NCBI GenBank assembly: GCA_963781675.1
Contig: CAWAGF010000001.1
Span: forward strand, 372,001-436,000
DNA from: SCTD01 sp963781675
GTDB taxonomy: Bacteria; Actinomycetota; Actinomycetes; Mycobacteriales; SCTD01
Direction of reading: 5' to 3'
Length of the DNA stretch: 64,000 nucleotides
Positions 1 to 8,097 of the stretch are shown piece after piece (positions within the stretch are counted from its first letter, which is position 1; every line of letters begins with the position of its first letter). A program made the translations under genes and the position numbers. The notes under the pieces were generated by a model. The model had not been told where the DNA came from. It searched no databases and saw nothing but the letters and a program-made list of their open reading frames with translations.

Positions 1-664
1 CAGCACGGCCACCCGACGCGCGGGCCGGGCGACCAGCTGCAGGCGCACGGCGGTGAGCACCCCGAGCGTGCCCTCGCTGCCGGCCAGCAGCCGGACGAGC
101 TCGAAGCCCGCCGACTCCTTGCCCGGCGGGTCGAGCCGGTCGAGCACGGCTCCGTCGGCGGTCACGGCGACGGCCCCGCGCACCCAGCCTGCGGCGGGCC
201 GTACCGGTGGGCGAGCAGGCCGCCGGCGTTCGTCGCCACCAGCCCGCCGACGGTCGCCTGCGCCCGGGAGCCCAGGTCGACCGGCAGCAGCAGCCCGTGC
301 GCCGTCGCCGCCGTCTGCACCGCCTCCAGCGTGGCGCCCGCCCCCGCGACGACCTGGCTTCGGGCGACGTCGACCTCGACCCGGTCCAGCCGCGTGGTGC
401 TGAGCAGGATCGCGCCTCGACGGGCACCGCCCCGCCGACGAGGCCGGTGTTCCCACCCTGGGGGACCACCGCGACGCGGTGCGCGTCGGCGAGCTGCAGG
501 ACGCGCGCTACCTCTTCCGTCGAGCAGGGCAGCACGACCGCGCACGCGCGACCGGTCCAGCGTCCGGTCCAGTCCTGCTCGTACGGCTGCCTGCTCGCCG
601 AGGACGTCAGGCAGCGGTCACCGAGCAGCTGCGACAGCGCCGCCACGACGGACGTGCTGCTCAC
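1..664 (-). CDS. FAD-linked oxidase (GlcD/D-lactate dehydrogenase type), partial and frameshifted
   Basis: N-terminal part of an FAD-dependent 2-hydroxyacid oxidase or dehydrogenase; the C-terminal half lies beyond the left edge. Visible are the FAD-binding segments VVPQGGNTGLVGGAVP, VVAGAGATLEAVQ and LGSRAQATVGGLVATNAGG, the usual order in the PCMH-type FAD domain, followed by GSEGTLGVLTAVRL. The GTG start shares GTGA with the stop of the upstream hydrolase gene, which suggests translational coupling. The frame breaks near 418 (a G appears to be missing in the codons for VEGAIL) and again near 205. The substrate cannot be told from this fragment; glycolate or D-lactate would be typical for the family. 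Confidence 0.75.
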   Translation of the reverse strand, partial: MSSTSVVAALSQLLGDRCLTSSASRQPYEQDWTGRWTGRACAVVLPCSTEEVARVLQLADAHRVAVVPQGGNTGLVGGAVPVEARSCSAPRGWTGSRSTSPEARSSRGRAPRWRRCRRRRRRTGCCCRSTWAPGRRRPSAGWWRRTPAACSPTGTARRRLGARGRRRDRRRSRARPARPAGQGVGGLRARPAAGRQRGHARGAHRRAPAAGRPARASGGRA

Positions 665-1473
665 CGGTGCAGGTCGTGGAAGGCGCGGATGGCCGCGGCG
701 ACGACCTCCGGGTGCGTCGCGATGAGCATGTGGCCCGCGGCGACCTCGACCACCGTCACGTCCGGGCGCGTGGCGGCCAGGACGGCGAGGTCGCGCTGCA
801 GCCCGCGGCGGTGGGCGACCTGCAGCCGGGCCATGTCGGCGCCGAGCGCCCAGCTCGCGCCGCGGCGGGGCGGCGCGACGGCGTTGAAGGCGAGCGACGG
901 GCAGGGAGCCGCCGCGTGCCACGCCACGACGTCCGAGCCGTCGAGCTGCTGCGAAGACCTGGCGGGTCGTGCCGTCACGGCTCTGGCGCGACAGCCGGAC
1001 CAGCACGCGGGCTGCGCGGGACGGCAGGTGCCCGCTCGCGATCTGCGTGAGCCGGGCCTGCACGTGGCCCTCGTCCTCGCCGAGGTAGCGGTGCGCGACG
1101 CCCGGGCCCCACCCGTCGACGTTGACGACGCCGGCCGTCGGACGGCCGGACATCGCGTAGCGCAGGGCGACCATGCCGCCGAGCGAGTGCCCCCCGACGT
1201 AGGGGTTCTCGAGCCCAGGTGGTCGACGACGGCAGCCAGGTCGTCGACCGCGGCAGCGAAGTCCCAGGGCCCTGTGGTCGAGCCCCCATGACCCCGCAGG
1301 TCCATCGTCACGACCCGCCAGCCCGGGAGCCGCGAGGCCACGCCGGCCAGACCGCGCTGCCGGCCGCCCAGGCCCGGCATCAGCACGAGGCAGGGCCCGT
1401 CGCCGCCCCGGTCCGTCGTCGCCAGCTGGACGTCCCCCTGGCGGACGAGCGCCGTGCGCACCGGCGTCGTCAC
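661..1473 (-). CDS. Alpha/beta hydrolase (frameshifted)
   Basis: An alpha/beta-hydrolase-fold esterase or amidase-like enzyme of about 270 residues. Seen: the oxyanion-strand segment LMPGLGGRQRG, the strand DLRGHGGS, the nucleophile elbow GGHSLGGMVALRYA (readable in a second frame) and the C-terminal histidine in AAGHMLIATHPE. Two frame breaks (near 1210 and near 955) bracket the central part. The start is the GTG that overlaps the amidase stop (GTGA), and the stop in turn overlaps the FAD oxidase start, so amidase, hydrolase and oxidase form one operon. It resembles the hydrolase at 7239-8097 in length and in its second half (RRGLQRDLAVLAATRPD against REGLGHDLATLAAQRPG), so the two are probably paralogues. 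Substrate unknown. Confidence 0.75.
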   Translation of the reverse strand: MTTPVRTALVRQGDVQLATTDRGGDGPCLVLMPGLGGRQRGLAGVASRLPGWRVVTMDLRGHGGSTTGPWDFAAAVDDLAAVVDHLGSRTPTSGGTRSAAWSPCATRCPAVRRPASSTSTGGARASRTATSARTRATCRPGSRRSRAGTCRPAQPACWSGCRARAVTARPARSSQQLDGSDVVAWHAAAPCPSLAFNAVAPPRRGASWALGADMARLQVAHRRGLQRDLAVLAATRPDVTVVEVAAGHMLIATHPEVVAAAIRAFHDLHR

Positions 1474-2889
1474 CACTGCACGGGGTGGCGGGTCTGCCAG
1501 CAGAAGCGCTCCTCGAGCGCCGCCGCGAGGCTGAGCAGCAGCTCGTCCTGCCCCGACTGCGGCCATGCAGCTGCACCCCGAGGGGCAGTCCGTCGTCGGT
1601 CACGCCGACGGGCAGGCTGATCGCCGGGCAGCCGGTCAGGTTGGCCCACGGGGTGAAGGCGCTGTAGCCGAGCATGGCCGTCGAGGCAGCCGTCGCCGTC
1701 GTCGCGGCGGAGGGCGCCGACCGCCAGCGGGGGGCTGGTCGTCGTCGGGGTGAGCAGCACGTCGTACGCCGACTGCCCGGCGGCCCAGGCGCACGCCGCG
1801 CGACGGCCAGCTCCGTCTGCGCCCGCGCGGCAGCGATCGCCGGGCAGCGCGGCGCCGCGGGCGGCCAGCCACGCCGTCAGCGGCATGAGCAGGTGGCGCC
1901 GGTCCTGCGGGCACGCAGCACGTCGACGGCGTGCCCGATCCGGCCGGCCAGGGAGGTGACCAGCGCGTCGCGCAGGAGGTCGATGCGCGGCAGTGCGCCG
2001 GCCGGGACCTCGACCACCTCGTGCCCGTCCGCGCCGAGCGCCTCGGCCGCGGCCAGGACGGCCGCGAGGCAGGCCGGGTCGACCTCGACGTCCATGCCGG
2101 GGTCGACGTGCACGCCGACGCGCAGCCCGGACGGTCGCTGCGCCGGGTCGCCGCCAGGTGCGCACCGTCGTTCCACGGGCGCGCCGTGCCAGAGGACGTC
2201 CGGGCCGGGGTGCGGCAGGGCGTCGAGGAACAGCGCCGCGTCGGCGACCGTGCGCGCCACGGGTCCCTCGACCGCCAGCGCGAGCCAGTCCCCGCCGCTG
2301 CCGGCGAAGCGGCCGCGCGACGGCTTGTGCCCGACGAGGCCGCACGCCGCGGCCGGCGTGCGGATGGAGCCGAGCCCGTCGCTCGCGTGCCCCACCGGCT
2401 GCAGGCCGGCGGCGACGCTCGACGCGGCCCCGCCGCTGGAGCCGCTCGGCGAGCGGTCGTCGCCGTACGGGGAACGCGTCCCGCCCCCGACCGCCGACTC
2501 GGTGTAGCAGGTCGGGCCGAACTCCGGGCGCGCTCGTCTTGCCCAGGACGACCGCGCCCGAGGCGCGCAGCGCACCGACCACGGGCGCGTCGACCGGCGG
2601 CAGCCAGTCGCGCAGCGCCGCGCTGCCCATGGTGGTGCGCAGGCCGGCGGTCGGGTGCAGGTCCTTGAGCCCCAGCGGCAGCCCGTGCAGGGGCCCGGTC
2701 ACGGGCCGGCGTCTGCGACTTCCGCTGCCAGCAGGGCGGTCTCGGCGAAGACGCTGACGAAGCTGCGCAGCGCAGGTCGTGCTCGTCGATGCGGCGCAGG
2801 TAGTGCTCGGTCAGCTCGCGTGAGGACACCTCGCGGGCGCGGAGCGCGGCGACCTGCTCCACCGCGGTCAGCTCGTGCAGGTCGCTCAC
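1470..2889 (-). CDS. Amidase signature family enzyme (frameshifted)
   Basis: Amidase signature hydrolase of about 473 codons, the usual family size, expected to split an amide bond with a Ser-cisSer-Lys triad. Seen: the triad lysine in HGLPLGLKDLHPT, the Gly/Ser-rich motif GSSGGAASSVAAG and the nucleophile segment SDGLGSIRTPAAACG (usually SDxGGSIRxPA). The last section, with YDVLLTPTTTSPP, is in another frame. Breaks lie near 2530, 2760 and between 1650 and 1880. The GTG start has a strong Shine-Dalgarno AAAGGAGG six bases upstream. It is the first gene of a three-gene operon and is divergent from a TetR gene with a 15-bp palindrome between them, which suggests substrate-induced derepression. 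The natural amide is unknown. Confidence 0.85.
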
Positions 2890-2904
2890 GTCCGCCTCCT
2901 TTCT

Positions 2905-2919
2905 TCGTACGGCGTACGA
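2905..2919. promoter_or_regulatory. Palindromic operator between amidase and TetR genes
   Basis: TCGTAC-GGC-GTACGA, a perfect 6-bp inverted repeat with a 3-bp centre, lies in the 87-bp gap between the divergent amidase and TetR genes, just upstream of the amidase Shine-Dalgarno. Position and symmetry fit a TetR-family operator controlling both genes; this is inference. Confidence 0.55.
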
Positions 2920-2964
2920 CGATAAGCAGGCGGGACCTTCCCTGGCAACGAACCCCCCGCGACC

Positions 2965-2970
2965 TAGGTT
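2965..2970 (+). promoter_or_regulatory. -10 hexamer TAGGTT, leaderless TetR gene
   Basis: TAGGTT ends six bases before the GTG start at 2977 and there is no Shine-Dalgarno, so the transcript would begin at the start codon. Confidence 0.55.
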
Positions 2971-2976
2971 CGTGCG

Positions 2977-3565
2977 GTGACGACCGCGCCGCGACGACGT
3001 GGCCCCGCACCCCGCTTCTCGCAGGAGCAGCTGGTGGACGCCGCCCTCGCCGTGGTGGAGACGCAGGGCTTCGCACGCGCTGTCACTGCGCTCCGTGGCG
3101 CGCCACCTCGGCGTCGGGCCCGATGACCCTCTACACCTACGTGAGCAGCAGCGACGAGCTCGCCTCGCTGGTCGTCGAGCGCCTCGTCGGCGACGCGGTG
3201 CAGCGGCGTGCGCTGGCCGCGCACCTGGCAGGGCGTCCTGCGCGTGCTCGCCAAGGAGCTGCGACGCGCTGGTCGTCGCGCACCCCGCGATGGTGGAGGC
3301 GTACGAGCGCGGGCTGGTGCGCAGCGGCCGTGCGCAGGAGATCGCTGCGCAGGTGCAGGACCGCCTCGTCGTCGGCGGGATGACGCCGACGCAGGCGGCC
3401 GAGGCGTACCTCGCCGTGCACTCGCTCGTGCTGGGCTTCGCCCTCGTCAGGTCGACGCGCGAACCCGGTGCCGCTGCAGACGCGCGGGGCGAGAGCCGCC
3501 AGCTGTCCAGGCTCGTCGACAGGCTCCTGGTCGGGCTGGCTCCGCGACCTGCCGGGTCGGTGTGA
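2977..3565 (+). CDS. TetR family transcriptional regulator (frameshifted)
   Basis: One-component repressor of about 195 residues. The N-terminal helix-turn-helix is readable in pieces across frames: FSQEQLVDAALAVVETQGF, then LSLRSVARHLGVGP and MTLYTYVSSSDELASLVVE, which is the classic TetR recognition-helix region. The C-terminal ligand-binding part ends RLVDRLLVGLAPRPAGSV. Frame breaks occur near 3075, 3120 (GGGCCCGATG where GGGCCGATG is expected), 3225 and 3265. It is divergent from the amidase operon and probably represses it through the palindrome in the shared intergenic region. Ligand unknown. Confidence 0.8.
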
Positions 3566-3641
3566 GCCGGGACAACGGCGTCCCGGAACTTCTCATCCGC
3601 CGACAAGCCGGGACGCTGCCGCTCCGGAGAGCATCGTCGTC

Positions 3642-4514
3642 ATGACGGACCTGGGCGAGGTGTTCGCCGCGGCGGGCGTGACCGCGGCCTTCCACGCGCT
3701 GGACCTCGCGACGGGCCGGGAGGTCGCGCACCGCGCCGACGACGCGGCCGTCTCGGCGTCGGTCTTCAAGCTGCCGGTGCTGGTGGAGCTCTGCCGCCAG
3801 GACGCGGAGGGCGAGCTCGACGCGACGGCGCCCGTCGACGTGCCGGTGGGCGGTCGGGCGCCCGGGCCGAACGGCCTGTCGGTGATGCAGGACGCGATGA
3901 CGGCGAGCCTGCGCGACCTCGCCTGGTTGATGATGGGCATCAGCGACAACGGCGCCACGGACGTCATCTGCGCGCGCGTCGGGCTCGAGCAGGTGCGCAC
4001 CGGCCTGACCCGCCTCGGCCTGACGCAGACCCGCGTGGGCGGTGACTGCCGCGACCTGTTCCGCACTCTCGCGGAGGACCTCGGGGTCGACAGCCTGGAG
4101 GACCTGCCGCTGACCCGGGAGCAGCGTCGACACGGTCCGGGCGCTGGACCCGGCTCGCGGGCTGCACGCCACGACGCCGCGTGAGACGACCCGGCTGCTG
4201 CAGCTGGTCTGGGACGACGAGGCCGCGCCGCCCGCGGCCTGCGCGGAGGTCACGCCGGATCCTCGGGCTGCAGGTCTGGCCGCACCGGCTGGCCGCCGGC
4301 TTCGCCGACTTGGACGACGGTGCGGACCAGCGGCAAGACCGGGACCCTGCCGACGGTGCGCAACGAGGTCGGTGTCGTCGAGTACCCCGACGGCGGGCGC
4401 TACGCCGTCGCGGTCTTCACCCGCAGCGCGTCGACCTCGCAGAAGAACGCGGCCGCCGACGCGGTGATCGGGCGGGCGGCGCGGCTGGCAGTCGACGCCC
4501 TGCGCGCCGGGTGA
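3642..4514 (+). CDS. Class A beta-lactamase-fold serine hydrolase (frameshifted)
   Basis: A penicillin-recognising serine hydrolase of about 290 codons. Class A motifs in order: SVFK (SxxK, nucleophile), SDN in GISDNGATD, and KTG in TSGKTGTLP. There is no obvious signal peptide after the ATG, so export as a true beta-lactamase is doubtful; members without one often act as intracellular esterases or peptidases. Frame breaks near 4127, 4250 and 4318 split it, but all three motifs survive. The stop overlaps the next gene (GTGA), so it is co-transcribed with the class C-type enzyme. A GGAGAG lies ten bases before the ATG. Confidence 0.75.
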
Positions 4515-5866
4515 GCGGCGTGCGACTGGAGCGCGACGCGGAGCTGACCGCCCTGGTCGAACGCGAAGCAGGGGAGCTCGCGACACCGGGCGCCGCCGTC
4601 GGCGTGCTCGTCGAGGGACGCGCACTCGTGGCGCCCGTCGGGGACACCAGCACGGCGGACCCGCTGCCGGTCGACGAGGACACGCTCTTCATGATCGGGT
4701 CCACCTCGAAGACGTTCACCGCGACGGCGCTCATGGCACTGGTCGACCGGGGCGCCCTCGCGCTCGCGGACCGGGTGGTCCAGCACGTGCCGGAGCTGCG
4801 CCTGGCCGACGACCAGGTCGCGCGGACGGTCACGCTGCAGCAGCTGCTCAACCACACGAGCGGCTGGAGCGGCGACCTGCTCCCGACGCCGGGCTGGGGC
4901 GACGACGCCCTTGTCCGTTCGCTGGCCGGGCTGGTGGACGCGCCGCAGGAGCTGCCCCCGGGCCAGGTCCCGTCGTACAGCAACTCGGCGTTCATGCTCG
5001 CCGGCCACCTGCTGGCGACCGTCCACGGCACGACCTACGAGCAGGCCGTCCGCGAGCTCGTGCTCGACCCGCTCGGCCTCGCCGGGAGCTGGTACCTGCC
5101 GTGGGAGGTGGTGCACCGCCGGCACGCGGTCGGGCACGTCGTGCAGGACGGCGCGGCGACGCCGGTGCAGGTCTACCCGGCCGAGCGCGCGAACGGCCCG
5201 GCCGGCGGGCTGTGGAGCTCGCTGCGGGACCAGCTGGCGTACGCGCGGTACCACCTGGACGGCACGACGACCGGGGCGGCACCGCTGGCAGACGGCACCC
5301 GGATGCTGATGCAGCAGCCGACGGTCGCGGCGCGCAGCGGCATGGAGGGCGTCGGCCTGTCGTGGCTGCTCCAGTCGTACAACGGCATCCGGCTGGTCAC
5401 GCACGGCGGGAACATCTCCAACGTGCAGACCTCGACGTTCGTCCTGGCCCCCGACCAGGATCTCGCCGTGGTCGTGATGACCAACGCCAGGAGTGGGCAG
5501 GCCCTCGGCGACCGCGTGCTCGCCTGGGCGCTGGAGCGCTACCGCGGTGTGGGGCCGGGGCCGGACCTCCCCGTCGTGCCGTGCGATCCCGCGGAGCTCG
5601 TCGGCGTGTACGACCGCGGAGCCTTCGCCTGGCACCTGACCCAGGCCGACGGCCGGCTGTTCGTCGAGCTGAAGGTGCCCGACGACGTCCCGGAGCAGAT
5701 CCGGCTCGCCTTCACCGCCGCGCCCCGCGAGCTCGTGGCCGTGGGGCCGGACGCGTTCGCGCTGGCCGCAGCGCCGACCGCGCCGGTCCTCGACGTGCGG
5801 CGCGCGCCGGACGGCAGCGTCGAGGGCGTCGTGCACGGCATGCGCTTCGCGCGCCGCACGCCGTAG
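4511..5866 (+). CDS. Class C beta-lactamase-family serine hydrolase
   Basis: An intact protein of about 451 residues in the class C beta-lactamase/esterase/D-aminopeptidase family. Seen: the nucleophile motif STSK (GSTSKTFTATALMALV), YSN in PSYSNSAFMLAG and HGG in LVTHGGNISN, matching SxxK, YxN and the KTG-equivalent. A C-terminal beta-rich domain of about 100 residues follows (from VVPCDPAELVGVYDRG). No signal peptide is visible. The GTG start overlaps the preceding class A-type gene; a second GTG nine bases downstream is possible. It converges with a related enzyme on the other strand with only seven bases between. Given the DppA and N-acyl-amino acid genes nearby, a D-amino-acid amide or peptide is a plausible substrate, but this is inference. 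Confidence 0.85.
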   Translation: MSGVRLERDAELTALVEREAGELATPGAAVGVLVEGRALVAPVGDTSTADPLPVDEDTLFMIGSTSKTFTATALMALVDRGALALADRVVQHVPELRLADDQVARTVTLQQLLNHTSGWSGDLLPTPGWGDDALVRSLAGLVDAPQELPPGQVPSYSNSAFMLAGHLLATVHGTTYEQAVRELVLDPLGLAGSWYLPWEVVHRRHAVGHVVQDGAATPVQVYPAERANGPAGGLWSSLRDQLAYARYHLDGTTTGAAPLADGTRMLMQQPTVAARSGMEGVGLSWLLQSYNGIRLVTHGGNISNVQTSTFVLAPDQDLAVVVMTNARSGQALGDRVLAWALERYRGVGPGPDLPVVPCDPAELVGVYDRGAFAWHLTQADGRLFVELKVPDDVPEQIRLAFTAAPRELVAVGPDAFALAAAPTAPVLDVRRAPDGSVEGVVHGMRFARRTP

Positions 5867-5873
5867 ACCCGCG

Positions 5874-7242
5874 TCACCGCCGCGCGAAGACCTGGGGCGC
5901 GAGCTCCGGGTCGAGGGCGAGCGCGACCGCCTCGACCTCCCCCTGCGCACCGGACCGGAACGTGCCGCGCACGTGGAACCCCGGCACGGTGAGGAAGTCG
6001 AGCCGGAGGTCGTCGTCGCCCAGGTGCAGCAGCGCCATCTCGTCGTCGAGCCCGTGGAAGCAGGGCGCGAGGGCGTCGTCGACGACGCGCAGCCCGAGGT
6101 CGCCGTACGCCGGGTGGGAGAAGGTCCCCTCGTAGTCCTGCAGCGGGCGCGTCGGGGGGACGGCCGGCGGGGCCGGGGGCGGCGGTGGCGTGGGGGCGCC
6201 CAGCCGCTCGCCCCAGGGCGCGGGCTCCAGCCCGAGCAGGCGGTCCATGAGGCTTAGCGCCAGCGCGATCGGGAGCCGGGAGGCGTGCGCGTTGGTCAGC
6301 ACCGCGACGCCCACCTGCGCATCGGGGACCACCATCACCTGGCTGGCGTAGCCGATCTGGTTGCCCCCGTGCAGGTGCAGCCGGCGGCCCCGGTAGGAGT
6401 AGACGGCGTTCCCGAGGGCGTAGCCCATGGGCTGCAGCTCCGGGAACGGCAGGTCGTCCGTACCGACCACCGACGGCGCGTGCAGCATCCGCAGGACAGC
6501 CGGGCTCAGGGGTCCGCCGCCGAGCCGCGCCAGCAGCCACCGGCTCAGGTCCTCGGCGGTGGTGACCATGCCGCCGCTCGGCAGGTCGTAGCTCCGGCGC
6601 TGGAAGGCCAGCCGTCCGACCGGCGACGTGCGGGGCGGCGAACCCCTCCGTCGTCTGCGCCGGCCGGTAGGTGGAGGTGGCCGTCATCCCGAGCGGTTCG
6701 AGGACCCGGTCCGCGAGCGTCTGCGCCCACGGCTGCCCGGTCAGCACCTCGGTCACGTGCCCGGCCGTCGCGTAGTGCGCGTTGTTGTAGCCGAAGCCCT
6801 GGCGGAACGGCCGGCTCGCCTCGAGGTGCCGCATGCGGTGCGCGATCTGCTCGTTGGTGAGCGAGAAGTCGTTGTCCCCGACGATCAGCAGGTCGTGGCG
6901 CGGCAGGCCGGTCCGGTGCGCCAGCAGGTCGCGGGGCGTCACCCAGCCGCTGACCCGCTCGTCGTGCATGGCGAACCAGGGGAGGTGGTCCTGCACCGGT
7001 CTGTCGAGGTCGAGCACGCCGTCCTCGGCGAGCAGGCACAGCGTCGCCGCGGCGAAGCACTTCGTGTCCGAGGCCAGCATGAACCGCGTCTGCGGCGTGA
7101 CCGGCTGGACCTCGTCGCACCGGCCGAAGCCGGCCTCGAGCAGCACCTCCCCGCCCGCGACGACGGCGACGGAAGCACCGGGCACGCCGAAGCGGGCGCA
7201 CTCGACGTCGACGACCTCCCGGAGCAGGTCCTGGCTGGTCAT
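5874..7242 (-). CDS. Class C beta-lactamase-family serine hydrolase (one frameshift)
   Basis: Second class C-type serine hydrolase, about 456 codons. Seen: SDTK as SxxK (LASDTKCFAAATLCLL), YNN in GYNNAHYATAGHV as YxN, and HGG in LHLHGGNQIGYASQ. A proline-rich linker (PTPPPPPAPPAVPPTRP) joins the catalytic domain to a C-terminal domain. The frame breaks near 6625, between GFAAPHV and RRSYDLPSGGMVTTAEDL. The ATG overlaps the stop of the alpha/beta hydrolase gene (ATGA), so it is last in the operon binding protein - hydrolase - beta-lactamase fold. No signal peptide, so it probably acts in the cytoplasm. Substrate unknown; esterase or D-aminopeptidase activity is likeliest. Confidence 0.85.
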
Positions 7243-8097
7243 GCGCTTCCGCGCGCAGTCGCGGGCAGGTGCCGGGTCAGGAAGCGCGAGACGTGCTGCG
7301 CCACGAGCTCGGGGTGGGTCCGGACCAGCATGTGCGGCGCGTCGACCGTCACCACCTCCGTACCCGGGCGCTGCGCGGCGAGCGTCGCGAGGTCGTGTCC
7401 CAGCCCCTCCCGGTAGGCCTCGACGAGCCGCAACCCGTCGCCGGCCCACAGCTTCCTCAACCGGCTCTGCTCGACCGCGACGGCGTTGACGACGAGCAGT
7501 GGGCAACGGAGCTGCGAGTACAGCGCCGCCAGGTCCAGGGTGCCGCTCGCCCGCATCACCTCGCGTGCGGTCCCGGACCTGACGGCCGGCTGTCGCAGCA
7601 CCCGCAGCAGGCCGGCGATCAGCAGAGCGGGTAGTCCGCCGGTCAGCCGCGCGAACCTGGCGGTCCTGCTCCGCCCAGCCGCGCAGGACGTCCGCCTCAG
7701 CGAGTCCCGCGTACTGCTCAGGGCGCCCGCGCCCGTGCCCGTCGAGGTTGAGGACAGCCGGGCAGGACGGATGCGCTGCCCCGTAGGCGACGGCGACCAT
7801 GCCGCCCAGCGAGTGCCCTCCGACGACCGGCGCACCGAGGCCGTACGCCTCGGCCACCGCGTCGACGTCCTGCAGAGCGGAGGCGATCGTCCAGGGCGCG
7901 GGGTCGCTGCTGCCGTGGCCGCGGAAGTCGAAGGTGACGACGCGGAACGCCGGCTGCAGCCGCTGGGCCAAGGGCTCGAGCGAGCGCTGGTCCGTGCCGG
8001 CCCCGTGCATCAGCAGCAGGTCCGGCCCGCTCCCGCCGAAGTCGCGGGTCGCCAGCGCGACCCCTTCGCTGTCCACGGTGCGCCCCGTCGGGCTCAC
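7239..8097 (-). CDS. Alpha/beta hydrolase (one frameshift)
   Basis: Alpha/beta-hydrolase-fold enzyme of about 286 codons. Seen: LLLMHGAGTDQRS (oxyanion-hole HG), FDFRGHGSSDPAPW, the nucleophile elbow GGHSLGGMVAVAYG, and the C-terminal histidine in DAPHMLVRTHPE. The frame breaks near 7655. The GTG start overlaps the stop of the substrate-binding lipoprotein gene (GTGA) and its own stop overlaps the beta-lactamase-fold gene (ATGA), so the three genes are tightly coupled. This coupling of a solute receptor with two hydrolases suggests that the imported compound is an ester or amide split on entry. Probable paralogue of the hydrolase at 661-1473. Confidence 0.8.

Noticed and set aside
1..4514. 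Reading the broken genes as pseudogenes
   Set aside because: Catalytic motifs are intact in every frame piece and no premature loss or large deletion is seen, so sequence error is the simpler explanation.
3642..7242. Antibiotic-resistance beta-lactamase cluster
   Set aside because: None of the three proteins has a visible signal peptide, and their neighbours are catabolic hydrolases and a solute receptor.
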